Assembly: GCA_949316235.1 (NCBI GenBank)
Contig: OX438741.1
Location: 42,638,567-42,702,566, forward strand
DNA: 64,000 nucleotides
Origin: Oegoconia quadripuncta
Lineage: Eukaryota; Arthropoda; Insecta; Lepidoptera; Autostichidae
Reading direction: 5' to 3'
The translations under genes and the position numbers were made by a program. The notes below the pieces were generated by a model. That model had not been told where the DNA came from. It was given only the letters and a program-made list of their open reading frames with translations, and searched no databases. Shown here piece after piece: positions 31,709 to 41,536 of this stretch; the first letter of the stretch is position 1, and the number at the start of each line of letters is the position of its first letter.

Positions 31709-33027
31709 CTACTCTGTGTAAAAAGTATCGGGAATATGTCAATAAAAAGACCCGCGTAAAAGAGGTCGTTCTATTTTTTTTACTGCATGTTGGTAGCACT
31801 GTACTGATTTAGCGCGCAAAATTTGAGCGGGATCTGTCATTTAATTTGTTTTAAACTACACTTTTTGTTGATCATAGTTTTGAGTCCTCGGCGATTTTTA
31901 CAATGGAAAATATTGTTGAACAAAGAGTGTGCCTTAAATTTTGTGTTTCAAATGATATTTCATGTGGTGAATCACTAAAAATGTTGCGAAATACCTACGG
32001 CGAATCGTGTATATCGAAAACAAGGGCTTATGAATGGTATAAGGCTTTTAAAGAAGGCCGAGAAGTAGTAGTAGACTTGCCTCGTTCTGGTAGACCTTCA
32101 ACCGCTACGACCAAAGAAAACATCGACAGAATCAAGAAGCTAGTGCTCGAAAATCGACGTATGAGTCTGAGAGAGTTGGCTAGTGAGGTGAACATATCTT
32201 TTAAGTCCGTCCACAACATTCTCATTGACATTTTAGGCATGAAACGCGTCGCCGCTCGACTAGTTCCAAAAGAGCTCAATTTTGTTCAAAAAGCGCAGCG
32301 AAAGCATGTCGCTGAAGACATGGTTTCCCGAGCTTCTACGGATCCGACCTTTATGAAACGTTTAATAACTGGCGACGAGACATGGGTTTATGAGTACGAC
32401 ATGCAAACAAGCCAACAGTCTTCAGAATGGCGTCTCGAAAACGAGCCGAAACCCAAAAAACCGCGGCAAAGTCGCTCCAAAATCAAGGTGATGCTGACAG
32501 TTTTTTTTGACTACCGTGGTGTGGTTCACTCCGAATTCCTTCCAGAGGGAGAAACAGTGAATAAAGAATATTATTTAGGCGTCATGAAGCGTTTGCGTGA
32601 GAGTATCCGCCGAAAACGTCCAGATTTGTGGCAACACAACTCATGGATGCTGCACCATGATAATGCACCATCACACACAGCCATTATAGTGAAAGAGTTT
32701 TTAGCGAAAAATTCAACAAAAGTTCTCGACCAAGCACCGTATTCACCTGATATGGCTCCGTCTGACTTTTTTTTATTTCCCAAGTTAAAATTACCACTTC
32801 GAGGAAAACGTTTTGAGTCGATAGAAGCCATAAAAGAAAATTCGCTGAATGAGCTAAAGGCCATACCGCAAATAGCCTATGAAAAATGTATGGAAGACTG
32901 GGTGAAGCGGTGGAGATGTTGTATTGCAAGCGATGGGGCCTACTTTGAAGGCGATAAAATAAATTTAGATGAATAATTTGTATTTTTTGTTTTATTGACA
33001 AATTCCCGATACTTAGTACACTGAATG
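31709..33027 (+). mobile_element. mariner element, copy 1, intact, 1,319 bp
   Basis: Imperfect inverted ends of about 37 bp (CTACTCTGTGTAAAAAGTAT and, reversed, CATTCAGTGTACTAAGTATC), both followed by CGGGAAT and TGTCAATAAAA. TA lies on each side (31707-31708, 33028-33029). It carries one uninterrupted transposase gene and is over 99% like the copies at 35635, 40121 and 44608. It lies outside the tandem duplication. Confidence 0.95.
31903..32976 (+). CDS. mariner transposase, 357 aa, copy 1 (intact)
   Basis: Cut-and-paste transposase that binds the element's inverted ends and integrates at TA. The N-terminal half has two helix-turn-helix regions (about residues 1-110) separated by GRPST near 63. 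The linker motif is VPKEL (121-125), corresponding to WVPHEL of the family. The catalytic core shows TGDETW with D158, HHDNAPSH with D253, and YSPDMAPSD with D288, giving 34 residues between the second and third Asp, the mariner D,D34D signature. The length of 357 aa is close to that of known mariners (about 345). No stop or frameshift is present, and the start is the first ATG after the 5' UTR of 194 bp. Of the four copies this one has the consensus residue at every position where they differ, so it is the best candidate for an active source. Activity is an inference. Confidence 0.95.
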   Translation: MENIVEQRVCLKFCVSNDISCGESLKMLRNTYGESCISKTRAYEWYKAFKEGREVVVDLPRSGRPSTATTKENIDRIKKLVLENRRMSLRELASEVNISFKSVHNILIDILGMKRVAARLVPKELNFVQKAQRKHVAEDMVSRASTDPTFMKRLITGDETWVYEYDMQTSQQSSEWRLENEPKPKKPRQSRSKIKVMLTVFFDYRGVVHSEFLPEGETVNKEYYLGVMKRLRESIRRKRPDLWQHNSWMLHHDNAPSHTAIIVKEFLAKNSTKVLDQAPYSPDMAPSDFFLFPKLKLPLRGKRFESIEAIKENSLNELKAIPQIAYEKCMEDWVKRWRCCIASDGAYFEGDKINLDE

Positions 33028-33044
33028 TATAACCCTAAAATTTA

Positions 33045-33132
33045 TATACCGGTGAGTTATTTCACCGTAAGGAAGAAAATAGGGCATATAAGGTAAATGA
33101 AATAGAAGTTATTGGCATAGGTGGATCAATTT
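33045..33132 (+). mobile_element. Single arm of TACCGG MITE family
   Basis: TATACCGGTGAGTTATTTCA and AAATAGAAGTTATTGGCATA; a full element with two arms is at 55676-56023. Confidence 0.6.
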
Positions 33133-33227
33133 TTTTTTTAATCCGCCCCATTTATATGCAACTGGCGGCATTTGTAGGGTTCCTATCGTTCTAGGGTTTC
33201 CTAGGGTACGTTCTTAGCCGGATTTGA

Positions 33228-33436
33228 TCAATAAATATTTGGGACACTTACACCAATCATCTAGTCCCAAACTAAGCGAAGCTTGTGCTATGGATACTAG
33301 ATAACGGATAAATATACATACATATTTATATAAACATCCATGACTCTGGAATAAATGTTCGTATTCATCACACAAACACTTGCCCCTCGCGGGATTCGAA
33401 CCCGCAACCGTTGGTTTCGCTACACCAACCGGTCGT
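33228..33436 (-). mobile_element. SINE-3, head partly deleted
   Basis: GGTTGCGGGTTCGAATCCCG on minus, body with TTATCCGTTATCTAGTATCC; the A-box side is shortened. Confidence 0.75.
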
Positions 33437-33793
33437 TGATTTTGGTGTAGGTCTACCTGGATGACATTATCATTTGTACAATCAATCCTGTCTGATGTTT
33501 TCTAAATAAATAAATAAAGACAGTTGTCGCATACATGTCTTTGGTCCCTGACTGTGCCTAATTCATTTTATCATTTAAAAAAATGACTGATTGATTTGTT
33601 TTCTGCTAGCCACTTGTGATGTTAATCCTGACCTAGTTGTCTTTCGCAATAGTGAACAATGCAAGCGTCTGTCCGTGTGTTTATGTCTAAATTGCGATGA
33701 GATAGTGACTCAGTGTAGTAAGTGCGCCTTGTATGTGTATCTGTCATCTATATTGCTACTTCAGTGGGCGTCGTAAAAGGAGATGGGGACAAG
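33437..33793. other. Gene-free stretch, nothing identified
   Basis: No repeat recognised; a 61-codon plus frame lacks features. Confidence 0.35.
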
Positions 33794-34080
33794 AGCCTCC
33801 GTAGCTCAATGTAAATAACATTGGGTTTACGATTCTGAGGTCGCGGGTTCGATCCCCAGCGGGGTACATGTTTAAGTACTCTGTTTAGTTGGTGGTAGAG
33901 CATTTTAAATGTCCGCCTGGCTAGCTACCACCATCTTATCTAAATCTGCCGCCAAACAGCAATGTTAATAGCATTGTTGTGTTCCGGTTGTCAGAGATAA
34001 GATAGCCTTCACTTCTCATCTTCACTTAACATCAGGTGTGATTGAGGTCAAGTACCAATCCGTTGAGCATAAAAAAAAAA
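33794..34080 (+). mobile_element. SINE-1 with central deletion
   Basis: GCCTCCGTAGCTCAATGTAA, GGTTCGATCCCCAGCGGGG, tail GAGGTCAAGTACCAATCCG and A-run. Part of the body before the tail is missing. Confidence 0.8.
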
Positions 34081-34103
34081 TAGCGAGAGCAATGCTTACT
34101 TTG

Positions 34104-34372
34104 ACGACCTGTTTGGTGTAGTGGTTAGAAATTCTGCTGCGATACCAACAGGTCGCGGGTTCGAATCCCGCTAGGGGCATATGTTTGTATGATGAATACA
34201 GACAAATGTTCCCGAGATAAGGATGTTTTTCATTTATATGTGTTTTATTTACAAAAAAAAGATGTATTTGTGTAGTTTATCAACCATTTGGTATCTATAA
34301 TACTAGCCTAGTTGCTTAGTGTGAAACTAGATGGCGCTGTGTGTATGTGCAAAGATATTTATTTATTTATAT
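34104..34372 (+). mobile_element. SINE-2, full length
   Basis: CGACCTGTTTGGTGTAGTGG, GGTCGCGGGTTCGAATCCCG, CTAGATGGCGCTGTGTG, TTTA tail. It follows SINE-1 in the same orientation after 23 bp. Confidence 0.8.
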
Positions 34373-34574
34373 TATTTACTCGCTTTTAAGTCGCGACGAA
34401 AAACGAAGTATGTTATGTATTTGACGGTGTATATGTGTCCAGACTTTGTACGGACGTATCTGAATAATGCGTGGTACGTGTAATTCCTCTTTACTGGTGA
34501 CTCAACATCTGATTAGAGTCTATTCTCTAAGCGGGAGTCCAAGGCAAAGGAATCTAAGCCGATAGGGCTTCTTG

Positions 34575-34776
34575 TTTTTTTTTATCCACAACGAGTTAGA
34601 ACTTTACCTCAATCACACCTGATGTTAAGTGAAGATGAGGCCGAAGGTGGTAGCGTACCAACCCGGAAATCCCATCTTATTTGGGGGACTGGCTATCTTA
34701 TCTCTGACAACCGGAAGACAACAATGATATTAACATTGCTGTTTAGCGGCAGATTTAGATGGTGGTAGCTAGCTAG
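34575..34776 (-). mobile_element. SINE-1 fragment
   Basis: Tail and body; head missing. A Helitron scrap (ATCCAAACTTTCGCATTTAT) follows at 34780-34860. Confidence 0.7.
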
Positions 34777-34865
34777 TCACTTTATCGGGATAAAAGTATC
34801 CTATATCTTAATCAACAACGAGCAACAAATAATCATCCAAACTTTCGCATTTATTTAGTTAGATG

Positions 34866-35385
34866 AGCGTACTTCAATCACAGTTCTACCTGTACATGTA
34901 AGTACAGCTCTTTTGTTCGGGATAATACCGGATCGCGTCGTCGACGTTCCGCGCAACTCTTGCGCAAGTCGAACTTGCACTTGGCGGTGATGCAATTCAT
35001 ATTTACATTATGCCATGTATCATTAACTACTTTATTAATAGGGTGCCTTAGCCTTCTAGTATTGCCATATTAATCTGTCCGCTGTTGTCTGTTTTTAGGG
35101 TCAGTATAATCGTGTAGGGACACGTAATGTGCGGATGATTGTTTTTTTTTTGTATCTCATAGACCATTATTAATAAACCAATCTCAATACAAGTCTTGAG
35201 GCTGTATCACCCGAAATGCGTCTTAAGAAATTGACGTTATCTTAAGCTACACCTACACCTTCCTCAAAGGCCGGCAACGCATCTGTGACCCTTTTGGTGT
35301 TGCGGGTGTCCATGGGCGGCGGTGATTGCTTTCCATCAGGTGACCCGCATGCACGTTGCCGCCCTCTCATATAAAAAAAAAAAAA
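34866..35385. other. Unknown sequence ending in a LINE tail
   Basis: 34866-35090 is unrecognised. 35100-35385 has GGCCGGCAACGC, GTCCATGGGCGGCGGTGATT, CCATCAGGTGACCCGC and an A-run, the common end of a lepidopteran LINE or SINE. Confidence 0.45.
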
Positions 35386-35583
35386 ACTTGATTGATTGAT
35401 TGATTGTCTGATCCAAGTTCAGGCTCAGCAAGGATACTGTTCTCTATGTTCGCTAAAGATTTGTATTAGGATACAATGGGATTGGCATCGTCACTCTGTG
35501 TACAAAAATCCCTAAATTAAATAAAGATATAAATATAGACCTATATATATTTTGCTATCTTTTTCATCTGGTGTATGTATATC
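35386..35583 (+). repeat. Repeat X copy with (TTGA)n start
   Basis: TTGATTGATTGATTG then TCTGATCCAAGTTCAGG and GGGATTGGCATCGTCACTCT, ending TTTTTCATCTGGTG with no mariner inside. It gives the empty-site version of the flank of mariner copies 3 and 4. Confidence 0.7.
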
Positions 35584-35634
35584 GTTCAAAAATAATAAAG
35601 CTTTATATATTTTATCGATTAAAACGACTATTTA

Positions 35635-36953
35635 CTACTCTGTGTAAAAAGTATCGGGAATATGTCAATAAAAAGACCCGCGTAAAAGAGGTCGTTCTAA
35701 TTTTTTTACTGCATGTTGGTAGCACTGTACTGATTTAGCGCGCAAAATTTGAGCGGGATCTGTCATTTAATTTGTTTTAAACTACACTTTTTGTTGGTCA
35801 TAGTTTTGAGTCCTCGGCGATTTTTACAATGGAAAATATTGTTGAACAAAGAGTGTGCCTTAAATTTTGTGTTTCAAATGATATTTCATGTGGTGAATCA
35901 CTAAAAATGTTGCGAAATACCTACGGCGAATCGTGTATATCGAAAACAAGGGCTTATGAATGGTATAAGGCTTTTAAAGAAGGCCGAGAAGTAGTAGTAG
36001 ACTTGCCTCCTTCTGGTAGACCTTCAACCGCTACGACCAAAGAAAACATCGACAGAATCAAGAAGCTAGTGCTCGAAAATCGACGTATGAGTCTGAGAGA
36101 GTTGGCTAGTGAGGTGAACATATCTTTTAAGTCCGTCCACAACATTCTCATTGACATTTTAGGCATGAAACGCGTCGCCGCTCGACTAGTTCCAAAAGAG
36201 CTCAATTTTGTTCAAAAAGCGCAGCGAAAGCATGTCGCTGAAGACATGGTTTCCCGAGCTTCTACGGATCCGACCTTTATGAAACGTATAATAAGTGGCG
36301 ACGAGACATGGGTTTATGAGTACGACATGCAAACAAGCCAACAGTCTTCAGAATGGCGTCTCGAAAACGAGCCGAAACCCAAAAAACCGCGGCAAAGTCG
36401 CTCCAAAATCAAGGTGATGCTGACAGTTTTTTTTGACTACCGTGGTGTGGTTCACTCCGAATTCCTTCCAGAGGGAGAAACAGTGAATAAAGAATATTAT
36501 TTAGGCGTCATGAAGCGTTTGCGTGAGAGTATCCGCCGAAAACGTCCAGATTTGTGGCAACACAACTCATGGATGCTGCACCATGATAATGCACCATCAC
36601 ACACAGCCATTATAGTGAAAGAGTTTTTAGCGAAAAATTCAACAAAAGTTCTCGACCAAGCACCGTATTCACCTGATATGGCTCCGTCTGACTTTTTTTT
36701 ATTTCCCAAGTTAAAATTACCACTTCGAGGAAAACGTTTTGAGTCGATAGAAGCCATAAAAGAAAATTCGCTGAATGAGCTAAAGGCCATACCGCAAATA
36801 GCCTATGAAAAATGTATGGAAGACTGGGTGAAGCGGTGGAGATGTTGTATTGCAAGCGATGGGGCCTACTTTGAAGACGATAAAATAAATTTAGATGAAT
36901 AATTTGTATTTTTTGTTTTATTGACAAATTCCCGATACTTAGTACACTGAATG
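35635..36953 (+). mobile_element. mariner copy 2, 1,319 bp (type A)
   Basis: TA at 35633-35634 and 36954-36955. Its right flank is identical to that of copy 3, while its left flank is unique. It is the left-hand parent in the proposed unequal exchange. Confidence 0.95.
35829..36902 (+). CDS. mariner transposase, 357 aa, copy 2
   Basis: Open reading frame as in copy 1 with D,D34D residues intact (D158, D253, D288). Differences: P for R at 61 (LPPSGRPS), I for L at 154 and S for T at 156 just before the first catalytic Asp (SGDETW), and D for G at 350. The change at 156 is next to the active site and could affect activity; this is inference. The 5' UTR and start are as in copy 1. Confidence 0.93.
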   Translation: MENIVEQRVCLKFCVSNDISCGESLKMLRNTYGESCISKTRAYEWYKAFKEGREVVVDLPPSGRPSTATTKENIDRIKKLVLENRRMSLRELASEVNISFKSVHNILIDILGMKRVAARLVPKELNFVQKAQRKHVAEDMVSRASTDPTFMKRIISGDETWVYEYDMQTSQQSSEWRLENEPKPKKPRQSRSKIKVMLTVFFDYRGVVHSEFLPEGETVNKEYYLGVMKRLRESIRRKRPDLWQHNSWMLHHDNAPSHTAIIVKEFLAKNSTKVLDQAPYSPDMAPSDFFLFPKLKLPLRGKRFESIEAIKENSLNELKAIPQIAYEKCMEDWVKRWRCCIASDGAYFEDDKINLDE

Positions 36954-36955
36954 TA

Positions 36956-37047
36956 TTCCCGAATTATGCATGTTTATATAAATATTTATGTATGTTTATC
37001 CGTTATCTAGTATCCATAGTACAAGCTTTCCTTGGTTTGAGACTAGA
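36956..37047 (+). mobile_element. SINE-3 body fragment (unit copy 1)
   Basis: TATGTTTATCCGTTATCTAG and TATCCATAGTACAAGCTT; head cut off by mariner. Duplicate at 41443-41534. Confidence 0.65.
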
Positions 37048-37049
37048 TT

Positions 37050-37640
37050 GGGCCTGACGGTATCCCTCCCATTGTGCTGAAAAATTGTGCTCCAGAGTTG
37101 GCTCCGGTATTGGCGCGTATATTTCGACAATCGTACTCCACAGGCGTAGTACCAAATTCCTGGAAGACGGCCTTAGTGCACCCGATCCCTAAAAAAGGCG
37201 ACAGCTCAGATCCAGGAAACTACAGACCTATAACCATTACGTCCCTGCTCTCCAAAATAATGCAGCTCTTGCAGTAATTGGATGAGCACCAGCTGCTCAA
37301 TGATCGTCAGTACGGATTCCGTAGGGGTCGATCGGCTGGTGATCTTCTTGTCTACTTGACGCATAGATGGGCGGAGGCGGTAGAGAGCAAGGGCGAGGCG
37401 TTGGCTGTCAATTTGGACATAGCGAAAGCCTTTGATCGGGTGTGGCACAAAGCGCTTCTCTCGAAGCTTCCTTCCTTTGGGCTGCCCGATAATTTTTGCA
37501 AATGGGTTGCCAGCTTTCTCACGGATCGTAGCATTAAAGTCGTTGTCGACGGTTCTTGCTCTGATTTAAAACCCGTGAACGCTGGAGTCCCGCAAGGCTG
37601 CGTACTATCCCCCACCCTGTTTCTGGTGTATTTGGATGAT
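37050..37640 (+). pseudogene. LINE reverse-transcriptase fragment (unit copy 1)
   Basis: In frame from GPDGIPPIVLKNCAPELAPV through WKTALVHPIPKKG, NYRPITITSLLSK, then a TAA at 37276, then LNDRQYGFRRGRSAGDLL, NLDIAKAFDRVWHKALLSKL and NAGVPQGCVLSPTLF to VYLDD. These are RT motifs of the jockey group (fingers and palm up to the GVPQG block). The catalytic YADD region is missing, because the frame after 37640 is unrelated. Duplicate at 41537-42127 with the same stop. Confidence 0.85.
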
Positions 37641-38091
37641 ATTCGGTTTTCGAAATTTTCAATTTATTCTTGGAGACTTAGGTCTAGACACGGAGGACCT
37701 TGTGCGTCCGTTCCCAACAATCATCGGCTATTATCTCAGATCGAATCTGTAATTTTAACATTGCGTGACCTTTGTATTATCGACACACATCGGCAGTCTG
37801 GCCGTCGCGAATTGTTGGACGAGGAGATCTCGTGATAAATGTTTTAAATAAGACTTAGAAATGTTATGTACCTACCAATTATTGCTTCAGGGTTTGGGAG
37901 CCTTGTCTTCTTGAAAGATAGATAGATAGGTAACGCTTTATTGTACAAAAAGGCAATACATTAATTTTGCATTGATACATAAATTGAGTACAACGGCGGA
38001 CTTATCCCAAAGAGGAATTATTTGTCACATCAATTATTTATTTATTTTGAGTAACAAATACATGATTTACCTATCTATAATAATAAATAAA
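37641..38091. other. Gene-free stretch in unit copy 1
   Basis: GATAGATAGATAGG tract at 37917-37929 and ATTATTTATTT runs; otherwise unrecognised. Duplicate at 42128-42578. Confidence 0.4.
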
Positions 38092-38326
38092 TAATAAATA
38101 AATATTTCGGACACTTACACCAATCATATAGTCCCAAACTAAGCAAAGCTTGTACTATGGATACTAGATAACGGATAAACATACATAAGTATTTGTATAA
38201 ACATCCAAGATTCGGGAATAAATGTTCGTATTCATCATACAAACATTTACCCCTCGCGGGATTCGAACCCGCAACCGTTGGTTTCGCTGATAAGGGTGAC
38301 TATCCACTACACCAATCGGTCGTCCG
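38092..38326 (-). mobile_element. SINE-3, full length (unit copy 1)
   Basis: GACCGATTGGTGTAGTGGAT, GGTTGCGGGTTCGAATCCCG on minus. Duplicate at 42579-42813. Confidence 0.8.
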
Positions 38327-38370
38327 TAATAAATAATATATCTATATAATACACCTGCCTAATATATAAT

Positions 38371-38740
38371 CCGCCTGGCTAGCTACCACCATCTTTTCTA
38401 AATCTGCCGTCAAGCAGTCTTCCAAATGTGGGTTTCCGGGTCAGTACGCTTCCAACTTCGACCTCATCTTCACTTAACATCAGGTGTGAGATTAAGATTT
38501 CTTTTGGTACTTGACCTCAATCACACCTGATGTTAAGTGAAGATGAGGTCGAAGGTGGAAGCGTACTGACCCGGAAACCCCAACACATTTGGGGGATGTA
38601 GGTAGGTAGCCAGGCGGACATTTAAACTGCCCTACCACCAGCCAAACCGAGTACTTAAACATGTACCCCGCTGGGGATCTAACCCGCGACCTCCGAATCG
38701 TAAACCCAATGTTGTTTACATTGAGCCACTGAGGCGGTTG
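38371..38740. mobile_element. Inverted pair of SINE-1 copies (unit copy 1)
   Basis: A partial plus copy (38371-38490, GCTAGCTACCACCATC to CATCAGGTGTGAG) meets a minus copy (38502-38739, with head TGGGGATCTAACCCGCGA). Their tails face each other over about 12 bp, so transcripts could form a long hairpin. Duplicate at 42858-43227. Confidence 0.75.
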
Positions 38741-38814
38741 GTTCCTAGTAGAAAATTGTTCGTAATCAGGAGTCGAGTCACCAATAAACAGGAATTACAC
38801 GAATTAAATTTCAC

Positions 38815-39048
38815 TCTGTATAAGTAGAAGAGGGAAAATGCTGGGACGCCTTATACGACACGATCATTTCATCAAAACTATAATAGAAGGAAGAATAGAG
38901 GGGAAAAGAAAAAGAGGAAGACCGAGAATAAGCTACATGCAGCAAATAAAAGAGAAGTTGAACGTCGTGTCGTATCAGGAGGTCAAGAGGAAGGCGGAGA
39001 GCAGAGAGATATGGAAAAGTCTCCACCGACAAGAGCATGGCTCTTAAA
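38815..39048 (+). pseudogene. RTE-like LINE ORF2 C-terminus (unit copy 1)
   Basis: MLGRLIRHDHFIKTIIEGRI, GKRKRGRPRISYMQQIKEKL, VVSYQEVKRKAESREIWKSL, then stop. Preceded by an M17 MITE end (38755-38815). Duplicate at 43302-43535. Confidence 0.75.
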
Positions 39049-39059
39049 TCAGATGATGA

Positions 39060-39210
39060 TAAGTAGCACATACCCTGAATCAAAACATAACCTGTTTTTT
39101 ATCCCGATAAAGTGAGTAGTTTCCGCGGGATATACCAAATTTCAACCAAATCCGTTCATCCGTTTGGTCGTGCTTGAGCAACAAACGAATAAACAAACAT
39201 TCATCTTTAT
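39060..39210 (-). mobile_element. Lep1-type Helitron fragment (unit copy 1)
   Basis: TTTCCGCGGGATA and ATCCGTTCATCCGTTTGGTC; rearranged. Duplicate at 43547-43697. Confidence 0.5.
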
Positions 39211-39375
39211 CTTTATAAAAATAGTTAGATTACTTGTCAAATAACATTATTAGTGTTTAGGTGTAAAATAAAACCGTGGTCAAATCAGTTTAGCCGTTTT
39301 AGCGCTAGACTGCCTCATATTCGTGGCCTTCTAATTTAACGCCTCTTTTCGTGTCGAGAGTTATATAGCATTAAC

Positions 39376-39607
39376 AGACGTTCCGATTTGGCTGGCGCCG
39401 ACCACTCAACAACGACCAAAACGGAACATTCGTAAGGTGGGCGGTCCAATGTAATTATTATTAATACCTACTGGTTAGATAAGTGGTCGGCTCGCCGGCG
39501 CATCCGACAAAATTGCCAACGGATGGTTTGTTTGCGGTCTGTAGCAATGTCGGAATGGTTCCTACGTCGGCCCCAATTTGGCAGCCGCCAGCCAAATCGG
39601 AACGTCT
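39376..39607. mobile_element. TIR MITE, 232 bp (unit copy 1)
   Basis: Perfect 21-bp inverted ends beginning AGACGTTCCGATTTGGCTGG, flanked by AAC on both sides. GC-rich interior, no frame. Duplicate at 43863-44094. Confidence 0.75.
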
Positions 39608-39629
39608 AACTGAACTATTAAACATGAAG

Positions 39630-39970
39630 TTTCGTGGTACAATATTTTGCTACGGTTAAAAGAATTTGGTACGAGAGCATACAATGTGAGCCTCCCCATG
39701 TACCTTCCAATATCTAAGTTAAGCAAGCAACAAGTGGCCCATAGGTATCGCTCCGGACACTATCCAACAAATTCATTTGCTTATCTGAAGCGAAAGGTAG
39801 ACTCCCCCAATTGCAATGAATGTAATAAAATTGATGATTTGCAGCACATCTTGATGGATTGTGTCCGCTACACGCCTAAAAGGGACGCATCTGTAAGGTC
39901 GTTAGGGCTGAATCGGATCGATGTTGGGATTTACCATAACATAACATAATTTTTGTGCAATAAAGTGTAC
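39630..39970 (+). pseudogene. LINE ORF2 end with CCHC-like motif and 3' end (unit copy 1)
   Basis: RAYNVSLPMYLPISKLSKQQ, RYRSGHYPTNSFAYLKRK and CNECNKIDDLQHILMDC (C-x2-C-x8-H-x4-C) to a stop at 39949, then GTGCAATAAAGTGTAC and a (TTGA)n tail at 39971-39985. The upstream part is lost. Duplicate at 44117-44457. Confidence 0.75.
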
Positions 39971-40120
39971 TTGATTGATTGATTGTCTGATCGAAGTTCA
40001 GGTTCAGCAAGGATACTGTTCTCTATGTTCGGTAAAGATTTGTATTAGGATACAATGGGATTGGCATCGTCACTCTGTGTACAAAAATCCCTAAATTAAA
40101 TAAAGATATAAAAATATATA
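39971..40120 (+). repeat. Repeat X left part, cut by mariner (unit copy 1)
   Basis: TCTGATCGAAGTTCAGG to CCCTAAATTAAATAAAGA. Its right part (TTTTGCTATCTTTTTCATCC) appears only after mariner copy 4 at 45930, which locates the original insertion of mariner B. Duplicate at 44458-44607. Confidence 0.7.
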
Positions 40121-41440
40121 CTACTCTGTGTAAAAAGTATCGGGAATATGTCAATAAAAAGACCCGCGTAAAAGAGGTCGTTCTAATTTTTTTACTGCAT
40201 GTTGGTAGCACTGTACTGATTTAGCGCGCAAAATTTGAGCGGGATCTGACATTTAATTTGTTTTAAACTACACTTTTTGTTGGTCATAGTTTTGAGTCCT
40301 CGGCGATTTTTACAATGGAAAATATTGTTGAACAAAGAGTGTGCCTTAAATTTTGTGTTTCAAATGATATTTCATGTGGTGAATCACTAAAAATGTTGCA
40401 AAATACCTACGGCGAATCGTGTATATCGAAAACAAGGGCTTATGAATGGTATAAGGCTTTTAAAGAAGGCCGAGAAGTAGTAGTAGACTTGCCTCGTTCT
40501 GGTAGACCTTCAACCGCTACGACCAAAGAAAACATCGACAGAATCAAGAAGCTAGTGCTCGAAAATCGACGTATGAGTCTGAGAGAGTTGGCTAGTGAGG
40601 TGAACATATCTTTTAAGTCCGTCCACAACATTCTCATTGACATTTTAGGCATGAAACGCGTCGCCGCTCGACTAGTTCCAAAAGAGCTCAATTTTGTTCA
40701 AAAAGCGCAGCGAAAGCATGTCGCTGAAGACATGGTTTCCCGAGCTTCTACGGATCCGACCTTTATGAAACGTATAATAACTGGCGACGAGACATGGGTT
40801 TATGAGTACGACATGCAAACAAGCCAACAGTCTTCAGAATGGCGTCTCGAAAACGAGCCGAAACCCAAAAAACCGCGGCAAAGTCGCTCCAAAATCAAGG
40901 TGATGCTGACAGTTTTTTTTTGACTACCGTGGTGTGGTTCACTCCGAATTCCTTCCAGAGGGAGAAACAGTGAATAAAGAATATTATTTAGGCGTCATGA
41001 AGCGTTTGCGTGAGAGTATCCGCCGAAAACGTCCAGATTTGTGGCAACACAACTCATGGATGCTGCACCATGATAATGCACCATCACACACAGCCATTAT
41101 AGTGAAAGAGTTTTTAGCGAAAAATTCAACAAAAGTTCTCGACCAAGCACCGTATTCACCTGATATGGCTCCGTCTGACTTTTTTTTATTTCCCAAGTTA
41201 AAATTACCACTTCGAGGAAAACGTTTTGAGTCGATAGAAGCCATAAAAGAAAATTCGCTGAATGAGCTAAAGGCCATACCGCAAATAGCCTATGAAAAAT
41301 GTATGGAAGACTGGGTGAAGCGGTGGAGATGTTGTATTGCAAGCGATGGGGCCTACTTTGAAGACGATAAAATAAATTTAGATGAATAATTTGTATTTTT
41401 TGTTTTATTGACAAATTCCCGATACTTAGTACACTGAATG
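40121..41440 (+). mobile_element. mariner copy 3, 1,320 bp, B/A recombinant
   Basis: Left part has copy-4 markers (A in GATCTGACATT, Q at residue 29, ACTGGCGAC, 9-T run). The right part has the copy-2 marker (A at 41364, GAAGACGAT) and lacks the stop of copy 4. The left flank equals that of copy 4 and the right flank equals that of copy 2. Confidence 0.93.
40315..41389 (+). pseudogene. mariner transposase, copy 3, frameshifted
   Basis: One extra T in the run at 40912-40920 shifts the frame after residue 200 and gives a stop at once. The first part (202 codons) keeps the DNA-binding half and D158; the second frame (40934-41389) holds the D253 and D288 regions. As it stands it cannot make a full transposase. 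Confidence 0.93.
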
Positions 41441-41442
41441 TA

Positions 41443-41534
41443 TTCCCGAATTATGCATGTTTATATAAATATTTATGTATGTTTATCCGTTATCTAGTAT
41501 CCATAGTACAAGCTTTCCTTGGTTTGAGACTAGA
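41443..41534 (+). mobile_element. SINE-3 body fragment (unit copy 2)
   Basis: Identical to 36956-37047. Confidence 0.65.
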
Positions 41535-41536
41535 TT

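Noticed and set aside
32028..33001. Antisense open frames of 83-105 codons over the mariner genes
   Set aside because: They recur at the same place in all four copies because the sense gene is the same; no features of their own.
37278..37835. 185-codon open frame as an intact reverse transcriptase gene
   Set aside because: It starts after an internal TAA, lacks the YADD block and changes to unrelated sequence after VYLDD.
35386..40120. Duplication by crossing-over between repeat X copies instead of mariners
   Set aside because: Repeat X copies at 35.4 and 40.0 kb differ at several bases, and the unit boundaries and marker switch fall inside mariner.
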